Source: an uncultured Lachnospiraceae bacterium (GTDB taxonomy: Bacteria; Bacillota; Clostridia; Lachnospirales; Lachnospiraceae). From it: a stretch of DNA of 20,507 nucleotides. Positions within the stretch are counted from its first letter, which is position 1, and each line of letters starts with the position of its first letter. The notes below the pieces were generated by a model. That model ran no database searches, was not told the origin of the DNA, and saw only the letters and a list, made by a program, of their open reading frames with translations. Below, piece by piece: positions 13,898 through 20,259 of this stretch. The position numbers and the translations under genes are program-made. The DNA is taken from positions 1-20,507 of the forward strand of contig CAJUMC010000008.1 in NCBI GenBank assembly GCA_910587085.1. Direction: 5' to 3'.

Positions 13898-13991
13898 CTC
13901 TCTTTTACTTTTTATACTCTTCTCTTTTTTACTTCTTATGTTCTTTACTCTCTACTTTTTATGCTCTTCTCTCTTTACTTCTTATGCTCTT
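13898..13991. repeat. Tandem array of four 21-26 bp units at the WYL gene's stop
   Basis: Units at 13969-13991, 13948-13968, 13922-13947 and 13898-13921 share, on the minus strand, AAGAGCATAAGAAGTA followed by AAGAGAG. The first unit encodes the C-terminal KEHKK and the TAA stop (13975-13977); the other three lie past the stop. Unit lengths are not multiples of three, and substitutions rise with distance from the gene. Confidence 0.8.
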
Positions 13992-15069
13992 TGTATTTTT
14001 CATACATCGCCATCACCTTCTGCGCCAGAAGCTCCCGTAGATGCACCGGTTCCACCACCTCCACCTGCGTTCCGAAGGAAAGCAGGAAGGAGAGCACCCA
14101 TTCATCCACGGGCATCGGCGTTGCCACAAGAAAATCCCCATTTTCCATACGCGTTACCTGGCTCTCCTCGAATTCGTCGAACACCCGGTAAGCCATCCCG
14201 CGCGGAAAACGCAGCCGCACCAGAGGCGGTTCCCATTCTGCCAGCAGGCTTTCCCCGCTCCCGCCGGCCCCATGTTTATTTTTCTGCCCCAAAGCGGAAG
14301 ATATTTTTTTGTCCGGCTCACCCTCGCCAGGCAATGCAGATTTCATTGTGTTTTTCCGTTTTAGTTCACCAGCCGGCACAGCCCGTTTTTTGTTTTCCGG
14401 CTTCAGCCCGGAAGGCGCCGCCCCTGCCCCTTCCGCTGTTTTCTGCCCCCATCCTGCGGGCGGCGTAAACCGCTCCTCCAGCAACTCCCACTTTAAAATC
14501 CGGTTCAGCTTAAACAGCCGAAAATCATTTTTATCCGAACACCACGCCTTTAAATACCACGCCCTCGACTTGTAAGATAACCGAAGCGGCCAAACTGTGC
14601 GCACACTCTCCTCTCCGTCCGTACCCGCATAGGCAATCCGCACGCACCTTCGGTAAATTACTGCGCGTTTCAGCAGTTCAAATTTCTCATTGTCCCGCGC
14701 TTTTCCGCCCCATCTAGAAAAATCAACCTCATACCATTCCTCCGACGAAACCTGAAACAGAGCCGACAGCTTCTGCAAAAGCGCCGCGTCGTAGGCCCCT
14801 GCTGCCGAAAGGCTCTGCAGCGCCGATAACAGTTCCTTCCTCTCCTCCTCCGACAACAGCTCGCGGCTTAAAACATAATCCTCCATCAGCCGCACACCGC
14901 CATTCCTTCCCCGCTCCGCAAACACGGGGATTCCCGCGGCGCTCAGGGCATCCAGATCCCGGTAGATTGTCCGCTCGGATACCTCAAGCTTTTCTGCAAG
15001 TTCCGGGATGGCGGTCTGCCCCTTCGCCAGAAGATGATAAACAATCCGGAACAATCTTCCTTCCCGCAC
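13975..15069 (-). CDS. WYL-domain transcriptional regulator (YafY-like) with a long disordered linker
   Basis: The protein has 364 residues. GQTAIPELAEKLEVSERTIYRDLDALSAAGIPV (17-49) is the DeoR-type helix-turn-helix followed by the wing ERGRNGGVRL. Residues 128-200 are the WYL domain with AWYLKAW (170-176) and FRLFKLNRI. Residues 280-355 are the WCX dimerisation/capping domain. The WYL and WCX domains are split by an unusual 70-residue Gly/Lys/Pro-rich insert (206-277) containing repeated LKPENKKRAVPAGE / LKRKNTMKSALPGE segments. WYL regulators bind a ligand and often repress a neighbouring gene. The start is GTG with AGGGGG 7 bases upstream. It follows a GNAT by 27 bases, and a dyad-containing promoter for the ClbS-like gene lies just downstream. 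The stop codon is part of a tandem array. Confidence 0.88.
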   Translation of the reverse strand: MREGRLFRIVYHLLAKGQTAIPELAEKLEVSERTIYRDLDALSAAGIPVFAERGRNGGVRLMEDYVLSRELLSEEERKELLSALQSLSAAGAYDAALLQKLSALFQVSSEEWYEVDFSRWGGKARDNEKFELLKRAVIYRRCVRIAYAGTDGEESVRTVWPLRLSYKSRAWYLKAWCSDKNDFRLFKLNRILKWELLEERFTPPAGWGQKTAEGAGAAPSGLKPENKKRAVPAGELKRKNTMKSALPGEGEPDKKISSALGQKNKHGAGGSGESLLAEWEPPLVRLRFPRGMAYRVFDEFEESQVTRMENGDFLVATPMPVDEWVLSFLLSFGTQVEVVEPVHLRELLAQKVMAMYEKYKEHKK

Positions 15070-15096
15070 CGGGCATCCCCCTCCCTTCCCGCAGAA

Positions 15097-15636
15097 CTAC
15101 AGCAAATTCCCCGCTTTAGGCTCCCACGTACAAAACTCTGATGAAAATTCCATCCCGATCCGGTGATAAAACTCCTGCTGCGACAGCGCGACTGCTCTTT
15201 TTGCCCCAAGCTTTTTAGCGCGGGAAATGGCCTCATAGATCACTGCCCTGCCAAGCCCCAGCCCCCGGCAGCGCGGGATCGTCACAACCGGCTCGATATA
15301 TGCCGTTTCGCCCTTTATATACCACAGGCCGCAATGTGCGCAATATTCGGTTTCCTCCATGGCAAACACCTTAAGCGCCCCGTCCGCGTGCGGCGCCAGC
15401 ACAAACGTATCCGGATCAAGGGGCTGCGGCAGCCCCTCGTCTTCATGGTCAAAGCCTTTGTGCAGCACGAGCTGGCATTTCCATAAGTCAAAGCCAAGCT
15501 CCATGCCGCCGACCTTATAACCCTCAGGAATATTGTAATGCGAATCTCTGTCAAGTGCAATCTGCAAAACATGATCGTTCGTATATTTTTTCTCAAATTC
15601 CATTTCGCGGAGGACTTCACACAGGGAAGCATCCAC
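15097..15636 (-). CDS. GNAT N-acetyltransferase, probably short at the N-terminus
   Basis: The protein has 179 residues. Its C-terminal half is a clear GNAT core: LKVFAMEETEYCAHCGLWY (88-106), TAYIEPVVTIPRCRGLGLGRAVI (111-133) with the acetyl-CoA loop RCRGLGLG, and ALSQQEFYHRIGMEFSSE. The N-terminal part (YNIPEGYKVGGMELGFDLWKCQLVLHKGF) is conserved, as far as I recall, in longer Firmicutes GNATs of nearly 300 residues, so the gene may have lost its first part. The frame opens with GTG immediately after an in-frame TGA, with only a weak GGGGCGG upstream, which fits an N-terminal loss. Cys99 and Cys102 form a CxxC. The acceptor is unknown. The WYL regulator gene follows within 27 bases. Confidence 0.75.
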   Translation of the reverse strand: MDASLCEVLREMEFEKKYTNDHVLQIALDRDSHYNIPEGYKVGGMELGFDLWKCQLVLHKGFDHEDEGLPQPLDPDTFVLAPHADGALKVFAMEETEYCAHCGLWYIKGETAYIEPVVTIPRCRGLGLGRAVIYEAISRAKKLGAKRAVALSQQEFYHRIGMEFSSEFCTWEPKAGNLL

Positions 15637-15703
15637 TCAAACCGCCCCAGTGAAAATGCTCATTAAAACCGCGGTCCGAAGCAAGACCATTCCCATGCTT
15701 TCT

Positions 15704-15750
15704 TATCCGAAAAACAGGAATTACTATCCGAAAAACAGAAATTAATTTCC
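15704..15750. repeat. 21 bp tandem duplication running past the glycohydrolase stop
   Basis: Units 15704-15724 and 15725-15745 differ at only two positions, with a partial third (15746-15750) inside the coding end. On the minus strand each begins at GGA, so the frame reads G-N-stop, then GGA TAG TAA, then GGA TAA. The 21 bp period keeps the frame, and every copy carries a stop codon in the same place. Confidence 0.8.
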
Positions 15751-16683
15751 AAATGCCCTTATCAGCAACTCTTCCACGACCTCCCTGCCGCGCAGCGCCT
15801 TAAGCCAGCGCACCGGAATCCCGTCCTCCCCGTACACAATCCCCGCAAGCCCGCCAGCAACGCACGCCGTTGTATCCGTGTCGTCACCAAGCATCACCGC
15901 CTGTTTTACGGCTTCCTCGTAGCTTTCTGCCCTTGCGAGAATCATAAACGCGCTGCGCAGACAGTCCACCACGTACCCGGAACCCTTCCCCTGCCACGGC
16001 TGCTCCGGCCGCACGCTCCACTCCAGTTCCTTCTCGTGATCCGGCATTTCCCGGTAAAGCTCCCGTAAAACCCGCACCGCCTCCGCGAGCGCCGGAGCAC
16101 ATTCCTGCCCCGCAGCAAGATACCGCGCGGCAAGGCAGTACAGCGCGCAGCACACCTGATTGCAGGGGTTGCCGTGGGTGATCCGGCACTGGTCATGCGC
16201 TGCAAGCACCAGCTCTCTGTCCGTCCCTCCATGCCAAAGCGCAAGCGGCAGCGTCCGCATCAAAGCGCCGTTTCCCTTGCCGTCCGGGCGCAGAATACCG
16301 CACTTTCGCGGTTCAAGCCCCGACCGGTACGCAGTAAGCGCCTCCCCGGTCTGGATGCCGACATCAAATACCTCACCGTCCACCGCCCATTTCCCTTCCT
16401 CATACCATGCAAGCAGTCTGTCCGAAAAATCTTTCAGACAAAAACGCCCGCATTCCGTCAGGCTGTCAAGCAGGCAGAGCGCCTGCGCACCGTCGTCCGA
16501 CCAGGTCCCTGGAAGCACACTGCGGTGCGCTCTGGGAAACCCTTCCGGCGGAGTCATCTCGATCTCGGGATACGTGGGTATCTCATCGGCGGAATGAAAT
16601 TCGTAGGGAACGCCCAGAGCATCGCCGATCAGCAGACCGTATAAGCCTCCGCGGATTCTGTTTTGCTGTTGAATTTTCTGCAT
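15742..16683 (-). CDS. ADP-ribosylglycohydrolase family protein
   Basis: The protein has 313 residues from the ATG at 16683 (AAAGG about 10 bases upstream); an ATG at 16707 lies inside a repeat array without a ribosome site. GLYGLLIGDALGVPYEF (13-29) is the family start. TWSDDGAQ (60-67) supplies the first two metal-binding Asp residues, GNGALMR (137-143) the substrate loop, ITHGNP (168-173) the helix-capping His, and MLGDDTDTTACVAGGLAG (264-281) the second metal site. The family removes ADP-ribose from proteins, nucleic acids or small molecules using two magnesium ions. The substrate is unknown here. With arrays on both sides it is transcriptionally isolated from the GNAT downstream and the methyltransferase upstream. 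Confidence 0.92.
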   Translation of the reverse strand: MQKIQQQNRIRGGLYGLLIGDALGVPYEFHSADEIPTYPEIEMTPPEGFPRAHRSVLPGTWSDDGAQALCLLDSLTECGRFCLKDFSDRLLAWYEEGKWAVDGEVFDVGIQTGEALTAYRSGLEPRKCGILRPDGKGNGALMRTLPLALWHGGTDRELVLAAHDQCRITHGNPCNQVCCALYCLAARYLAAGQECAPALAEAVRVLRELYREMPDHEKELEWSVRPEQPWQGKGSGYVVDCLRSAFMILARAESYEEAVKQAVMLGDDTDTTACVAGGLAGIVYGEDGIPVRWLKALRGREVVEELLIRAFGN

Positions 16684-16704
16684 TATACTGCTGCCTTTCT
16701 TTAT

Positions 16705-16769
16705 CATTAAGTTTTATTTACATTAAGTTTTATTTATATTAAGATTTATTTATATTAATACTCTATTTA
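16705..16769. repeat. 16 bp tandem array (four units) before the glycohydrolase start
   Basis: Units 16705-16720 and 16721-16736 are identical (minus strand TAAATAAAACTTAATG). 16737-16752 has two changes plus one at its edge, 16753-16769 is 17 bp and more changed, and 16770-16785 looks like a fifth decayed unit. Each of the first two contains an ATG and a TAA. The array ends 22 bases before the chosen start of the glycohydrolase and would lie in its leader. Confidence 0.8.
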
Positions 16770-16861
16770 CATAAAACTTTTTTCATTTCTTCTGATCTGT
16801 TATCCCGCCAAGCGCCATAAATCCTGATCAGACGCTTTCACCGCTTTCTTCTTAATTCTGC

Positions 16862-17470
16862 CTACTTCTTTACTGCTCTTGTCGCGATAAATGTAGGAAT
16901 ATTATGTTCATGCAGATTCCCGGCTCCGTTCGTATCGTCATATAGATCCGTCAGCTCAAAACCAGCCTTTAACTGTCCTCCGATCTGCTCCGCAACGGTA
17001 TGGGAAAACTGAATCCCGTCATTGTTCTTTATGCATTCCTGATACAGTGCTTCATCCTTTAACGGGTTGAACGGCAGCGTATGGACAATCTCTGCCTCCT
17101 TATCGTCAAAAACATAATTAAATCCGATATCCAGCCCGCAGAGCAGGATACCGCCCTTTTTCAGCACCCGGCAGCATTCCTTAAAAATCGGTTCTACCTT
17201 CTCCACATAGCAGTTTGAAACCGGATGGAAGATCAGGTCAAATTCCCCGTCCTGAAATGGCAGAGGCTTCGTCATGTCCCCCCGAATCACCTCCACCGAA
17301 TATCCTTCCCGTTCTGCAACCATGCGTTCGCTCCCGCACTGCTGCTCCGAATAATCAAGCACCGTGCAGGATGCGCCCAGCGCCCAGTCAATCATAATCA
17401 AATCGCCTGGCAGATACGCAATTGCAAAATCCGTACAAGTTTCTCCTCCGCGATTTTTTCTGCTCTCCAT
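16862..17470 (-). pseudogene. Class I SAM methyltransferase lacking motif I
   Basis: The frame gives 202 residues. From ALGASCTVLDYSEQQ (30-44) onward the protein follows a common Firmicutes methyltransferase closely: ERMVAEREGYSVEVIRGDMTKPLPF (48-72), FDLIFHPVSNCYVEKV (78-92), RVLKKGGILLCGLD (101-114) and the tail HEHNIPTFIATRAVKK. In that family a Gly-rich SAM loop (V-L-x-L-A-S-G-G-G-Q-Q) directly precedes ALGA, and about 70 more residues come first. Here the first 29 residues are unrelated (MESRKNRGGETCTDFAIAYL..), and no Gly-rich loop is present in the other frames upstream. SAM binding is unlikely, so this is probably a 5'-deleted gene joined just after the stop of the GNAT 12 bases upstream. 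No ribosome site is evident. Confidence 0.72.
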
Positions 17471-17482
17471 TTATACCGGGAT

Positions 17483-18013
17483 TTACCGCAGCTTCCTTGA
17501 CAGATACAGCACCAGATCATCATCGTTGCAGCAATTCTCATGCTGACCGCAGATCCTGTTCCTGTACCATACCCCGCTCCCGTCCGGGATATAGCCGCGC
17601 CGCACATACATGCGCTGAGCGCTCCCGTAGCCGCTGTGCAGGCCGACGCCCAGATAGACCGTATCCGCATACTCAGCCGCCGTTCTTTCCGCCGCATCCA
17701 TCAGCCTGCTCCCGATGCCGCGTTTCTGATATTTTTCCAGCACTCCGAAATCCACGATTTCCGGATAACCAAGCCCGGCAAATGCCCCCTGTTTCGAGTC
17801 CGGATAAACACAGATATATCCGGCGACTTCCCCGCGGTATTCTGCCGCCATCACAACGGCTCTTCCCTCCGCCTGATCCTTCAGACGCATAAGATATTTG
17901 TCAAGCCGTCCCTCGCTGTTCCAGCCCTGAGCAATCTCGCCGTCCGTAATAACCTGCGCGTCGCCCTCCTGCAGATTGCGTATCAGAACCTCGTTATCCT
18001 GATAATAAATCAT
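17483..18013 (-). CDS. GNAT N-acetyltransferase
   Basis: The protein has 176 residues from the ATG at 18013, chosen because GAGGAG lies 6 bases upstream; in-frame ATGs further up reach into the preceding gene. MIYYQDNEVLIRNLQEGDA is the usual first strand, VAGYICVYPD (63-72) the central strand, IVDFGVLEKYQKRGIGSRLMDAAE (86-109) motif A with KRGIGS as the acetyl-CoA loop, and SGYGSAQRMYVRRGYIPDGSGVWY motif B. The domain looks complete. The QRMYVRRGY pattern is common in GNATs of unknown acceptor in Lachnospiraceae. It follows the nucleotidyltransferase directly (35 bases), and the truncated methyltransferase follows it by 12 bases, so all three share a transcript. Confidence 0.86.
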   Translation of the reverse strand: MIYYQDNEVLIRNLQEGDAQVITDGEIAQGWNSEGRLDKYLMRLKDQAEGRAVVMAAEYRGEVAGYICVYPDSKQGAFAGLGYPEIVDFGVLEKYQKRGIGSRLMDAAERTAAEYADTVYLGVGLHSGYGSAQRMYVRRGYIPDGSGVWYRNRICGQHENCCNDDDLVLYLSRKLR

Positions 18014-18048
18014 GCTGCTCTCCTCTGACATTTTCACTGTTTTCCCCA

Positions 18049-18840
18049 TTATATACCTGTTTTGCATATACTTTTCACAGCGGAAATAATCCTTTCCATA
18101 TCTCCGGTCACCTTGTTCTGCCCTTCCGGCTGATACAAATGCGCAAAGAGCGCTCCGAGATTTTCTTCAAAATTCTCCGGAAGAATTGCGCAGCTGCTTC
18201 TGCACAGCTGAATCAGCCGCTTTTCGCCGGGGTGCGTTTTTTCGTTCAGGGCAAACAGCAGATCAAAATATGATGCCATAAACTCCGCAACTCTGTGATT
18301 GATGCTGATCAGATCCTTTCGGCGGACAGCTTTCTCGATCTGCGTTTTGTACGCCGGCAGGGAGGAATCCAGGAGGCGCAGCTGCCGCTCAATAATGGCC
18401 TGCTTGAGCTTCTGCGGATAAGGAACATCAAACCGTTCCCTGGCCGCCTGAAGTCTTCCTGCTTTATCACAGATAATCCTGCAGTGAAGCAGATTATGCC
18501 ACATACAGGTAGTATAAGCGTTTGAAGGCTGACCGTTTTCCACAACCCTTTCCAAGCCGCTGCAGAAATCATCCAGATCCCGGTACAGAATATCAATATC
18601 AATCCCGCTGTTTAAAACACAGTTGTCCTCGTATTCCCAGAAATGGTTGCCGATCTCCATATAGCTGCAATACCCCGCAAGCATCCTTCTGCGCAGTTCC
18701 TCGTCAATGGGTGCTGTAACATAGACATACACATCATAATCCGATTTTTCATCGTAAACCTTGCCCGCTCTCGAGCCTCCGAGGGCAATCGCCTCAACAC
18801 GATCCAGCTCAGCCAGCCTCTTAAAAATCATATCCGGCAT
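18049..18840 (-). CDS. DUF4037-type nucleotidyltransferase
   Basis: The protein has 263 residues. ALGGSRAGKVYDEKSDYDVYVY (19-40) is the polymerase-beta-type nucleotidyltransferase motif: Gly21-Gly22-Ser23 plus Asp34 and Asp36, and the third metal-binding Asp lies in GIDIDILYRD (81 or 83). The helical second half (INHRVAEFMASYFDLLFALNEKTHPGEKRLIQL, split over about 178-210) fits DUF4037 from memory, the domain found after such nucleotidyltransferases. Family relatives transfer an NMP to an alcohol or amine; some are aminoglycoside adenylyltransferase-like, but no substrate can be assigned. AAGGGAGG lies just upstream of the ATG, inside the third unit of a 25 bp duplication. The downstream GNAT follows by 35 bases. 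Confidence 0.85.
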   Translation of the reverse strand: MPDMIFKRLAELDRVEAIALGGSRAGKVYDEKSDYDVYVYVTAPIDEELRRRMLAGYCSYMEIGNHFWEYEDNCVLNSGIDIDILYRDLDDFCSGLERVVENGQPSNAYTTCMWHNLLHCRIICDKAGRLQAARERFDVPYPQKLKQAIIERQLRLLDSSLPAYKTQIEKAVRRKDLISINHRVAEFMASYFDLLFALNEKTHPGEKRLIQLCRSSCAILPENFEENLGALFAHLYQPEGQNKVTGDMERIISAVKSICKTGI

Positions 18841-18850
18841 AATCCTCCCT

Positions 18851-18900
18851 TCCTTTCTTAACAGCTAAAATCCTGTCCTTTCTCAACAGCCATAATCCAA
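18851..18900. repeat. 25 bp tandem duplication in the nucleotidyltransferase leader
   Basis: 18851-18875 and 18876-18900 match at about 19 of 25 positions. On the minus strand both carry GGATT(A/T)T(G/A)GCTGTT and AGAAAGGA, a ribosome-site-like block. The real start context GGATTATGCC (18834-18843) resembles the opening of the same unit, so the start region itself may be a third copy. Confidence 0.6.
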
Positions 18901-18928
18901 GTCGATATTTCTGTAATGTTGCCCTGCA

Positions 18929-19042
18929 GCTTTTTACATTGAAACTCTGCCGCTTTTTTCATTGAAACACTGCGGCTTTTTTCACTGAAATTTTACAGCT
19001 TTTTCATTGAAACCCTTTGGCTTTTTACAGTGAAACCGCCTG
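18929..19042. repeat. 23 bp tandem array, five units, starting at a stop codon
   Basis: Units at 19020-19042, 18998-19019 (22 bp), 18975-18997, 18952-18974 and 18929-18951. The minus-strand core is GTTTCAATGAAAAAAGC followed by a more variable CGCAG-type tail. The first unit encodes A-V-S-L-stop of the upstream gene (TAA at 19025-19027) and the other four lie downstream. There are no spacers between units, so it is not a CRISPR. Confidence 0.88.
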
Positions 19043-19660
19043 TATCTCCGCCAGCGCCATCTCCGCGTCGCGCTCCGGGTTCAGCCGGCGGATATCCTCT
19101 GCGGTCAGTTTCCCGCCGCTGTACACCTTGTCCGCTGCCTCAAGATCAATATCGGTCTCATAGTAATATTTCGCCCACTCCGCCCATTCCTCCGCGTTCT
19201 TGCAGATACAACCGAGCAGAAAATCCTTCCCGCCATCATCGCCCTCCGTAATATTCTGCTTCCAGCATGCTGACGCATAATCATACCACATATAAAAGGT
19301 CATATATTCTTTCTGTTCCCCATCCTTATAAATCTCCAGAAAATTCTCCGGCACTCCGGCGTAGGTTCCGGCAAAAAAACCGTCATCCCATTCGTCCGCG
19401 CCAAACTGGTTCAAATCATTCTCATGGTCAAAACCGCGGATAAAAACACCGTTTTTCTCAAAGAAAATGTCCATCTCGTCGCCGGAGCCGTTGCTGAAGC
19501 TGTAAGCTTCTCTTTCGGATGAATATTTCTGTACCCGGCGCAGCCAGGCATCCTCCCTGGAATTCATAATAATATCGAGAACCGCCATACATTTTAACTG
19601 TCGGGACAATTCCTGCGGGGATAAATACTCTGTGGTTACAGCGATTATATTCCGTTTCAT
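19025..19660 (-). CDS. Uncharacterised acidic, Trp/Tyr-rich cytoplasmic protein
   Basis: The protein has 211 residues, and I do not recognise a named family. It is acidic and aromatic, without signal peptide or membrane segment. Visible blocks are MDIFFEKNGVFIRGFDHENDLN (63-84), a strand-turn-strand unit; EWDDGFFAGTYAGVPENFLEIY (90-111); TFYMWYDYASACWKQN (120-135); and a C-terminal helix EEWAEWAKYYYETDID. These blocks look conserved rather than random. The length, charge and isolated position fit small immunity-type or adaptor proteins, but that is not evidence of function. GGGAGG lies 6 bases before the ATG. The last codons form the first unit of a five-copy 23 bp array. It follows the NimA-like gene by 51 bases. 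Confidence 0.75.
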   Translation of the reverse strand: MKRNIIAVTTEYLSPQELSRQLKCMAVLDIIMNSREDAWLRRVQKYSSEREAYSFSNGSGDEMDIFFEKNGVFIRGFDHENDLNQFGADEWDDGFFAGTYAGVPENFLEIYKDGEQKEYMTFYMWYDYASACWKQNITEGDDGGKDFLLGCICKNAEEWAEWAKYYYETDIDLEAADKVYSGGKLTAEDIRRLNPERDAEMALAEIQAVSL

Positions 19661-19711
19661 GGTTTCCTCCCATACGCTTTATCATTTTTCAGCTCTATAT
19701 ACATCTCAGCT

Positions 19712-20185
19712 TTACTTCCCCCGCCTTTTCCCGCTGACTTCCTCCACTGTCAGTTTCAGCACGGCGGTCTGCGGCACGACCGCCTTATTGTACGGAAAAT
19801 CCTCCTGGCGGTAATGCTGCATCAATGCGCGCAGGGCATCTTCCTTTTCCTTTCCGGAAACAATCTCAATCCTGCCCCTCCCGACCACACTTTCATAATT
19901 CATCGCACAGTTCCCGGATACTTCATCCATAACCAGCCCATGCCCGCAATCCATCTCAAAACCGGCACGGTTGTCCTTTGCAATTAATTCATATTTCCGT
20001 CCCTCATCTGCCCCGTGAAAATACAGAACAACCTGTCCGCCGTCCGTTTTCATGCCGAAGTTCAGCGGTAATATGTAAGGATAGCCGCTTTCCGCATCAT
20101 TAAAAGCCAGACGGCATACATCACATTTCTCCATCACTTCGAAAATTTCGTTTTTGTTGCTGATTTCCCTGTCACTGCGTCTCAT
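19712..20185 (-). CDS. Pyridoxamine 5'-phosphate oxidase-like (NimA-type) flavoprotein
   Basis: The protein has 157 residues from the ATG at 20185 (GGGAGA upstream), giving the family's MRRSDREISNKNEIFEVMEKC opening; an upstream GTG at 20263 overlaps the previous stop and adds a basic tail. VCRLAFNDAESGYPYILPLNFG (23-44) and LYFHGADEGRKYELIAKDNRAGFEMDC (54-80) are the split-barrel FMN-binding segments, followed by YESVVGRGRIEIV (97-109) and the C-terminal VLKLTVEEVSGKRR. Homologues include the Nim proteins linked to 5-nitroimidazole resistance, but most are uncharacterised flavin or haem-binding reductases. Together with the nitroreductase at 11208-11825, two unlinked nitro-reducing families occur in the window. 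Confidence 0.87.
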   Translation of the reverse strand: MRRSDREISNKNEIFEVMEKCDVCRLAFNDAESGYPYILPLNFGMKTDGGQVVLYFHGADEGRKYELIAKDNRAGFEMDCGHGLVMDEVSGNCAMNYESVVGRGRIEIVSGKEKEDALRALMQHYRQEDFPYNKAVVPQTAVLKLTVEEVSGKRRGK

Positions 20186-20259
20186 AAAACACTTCTCCCT
20201 AACGGATTTTTTCAGTTTCCTGATGCTGTGCCCCGCCCCAAAGGCTCCCGGCCGTTTTA

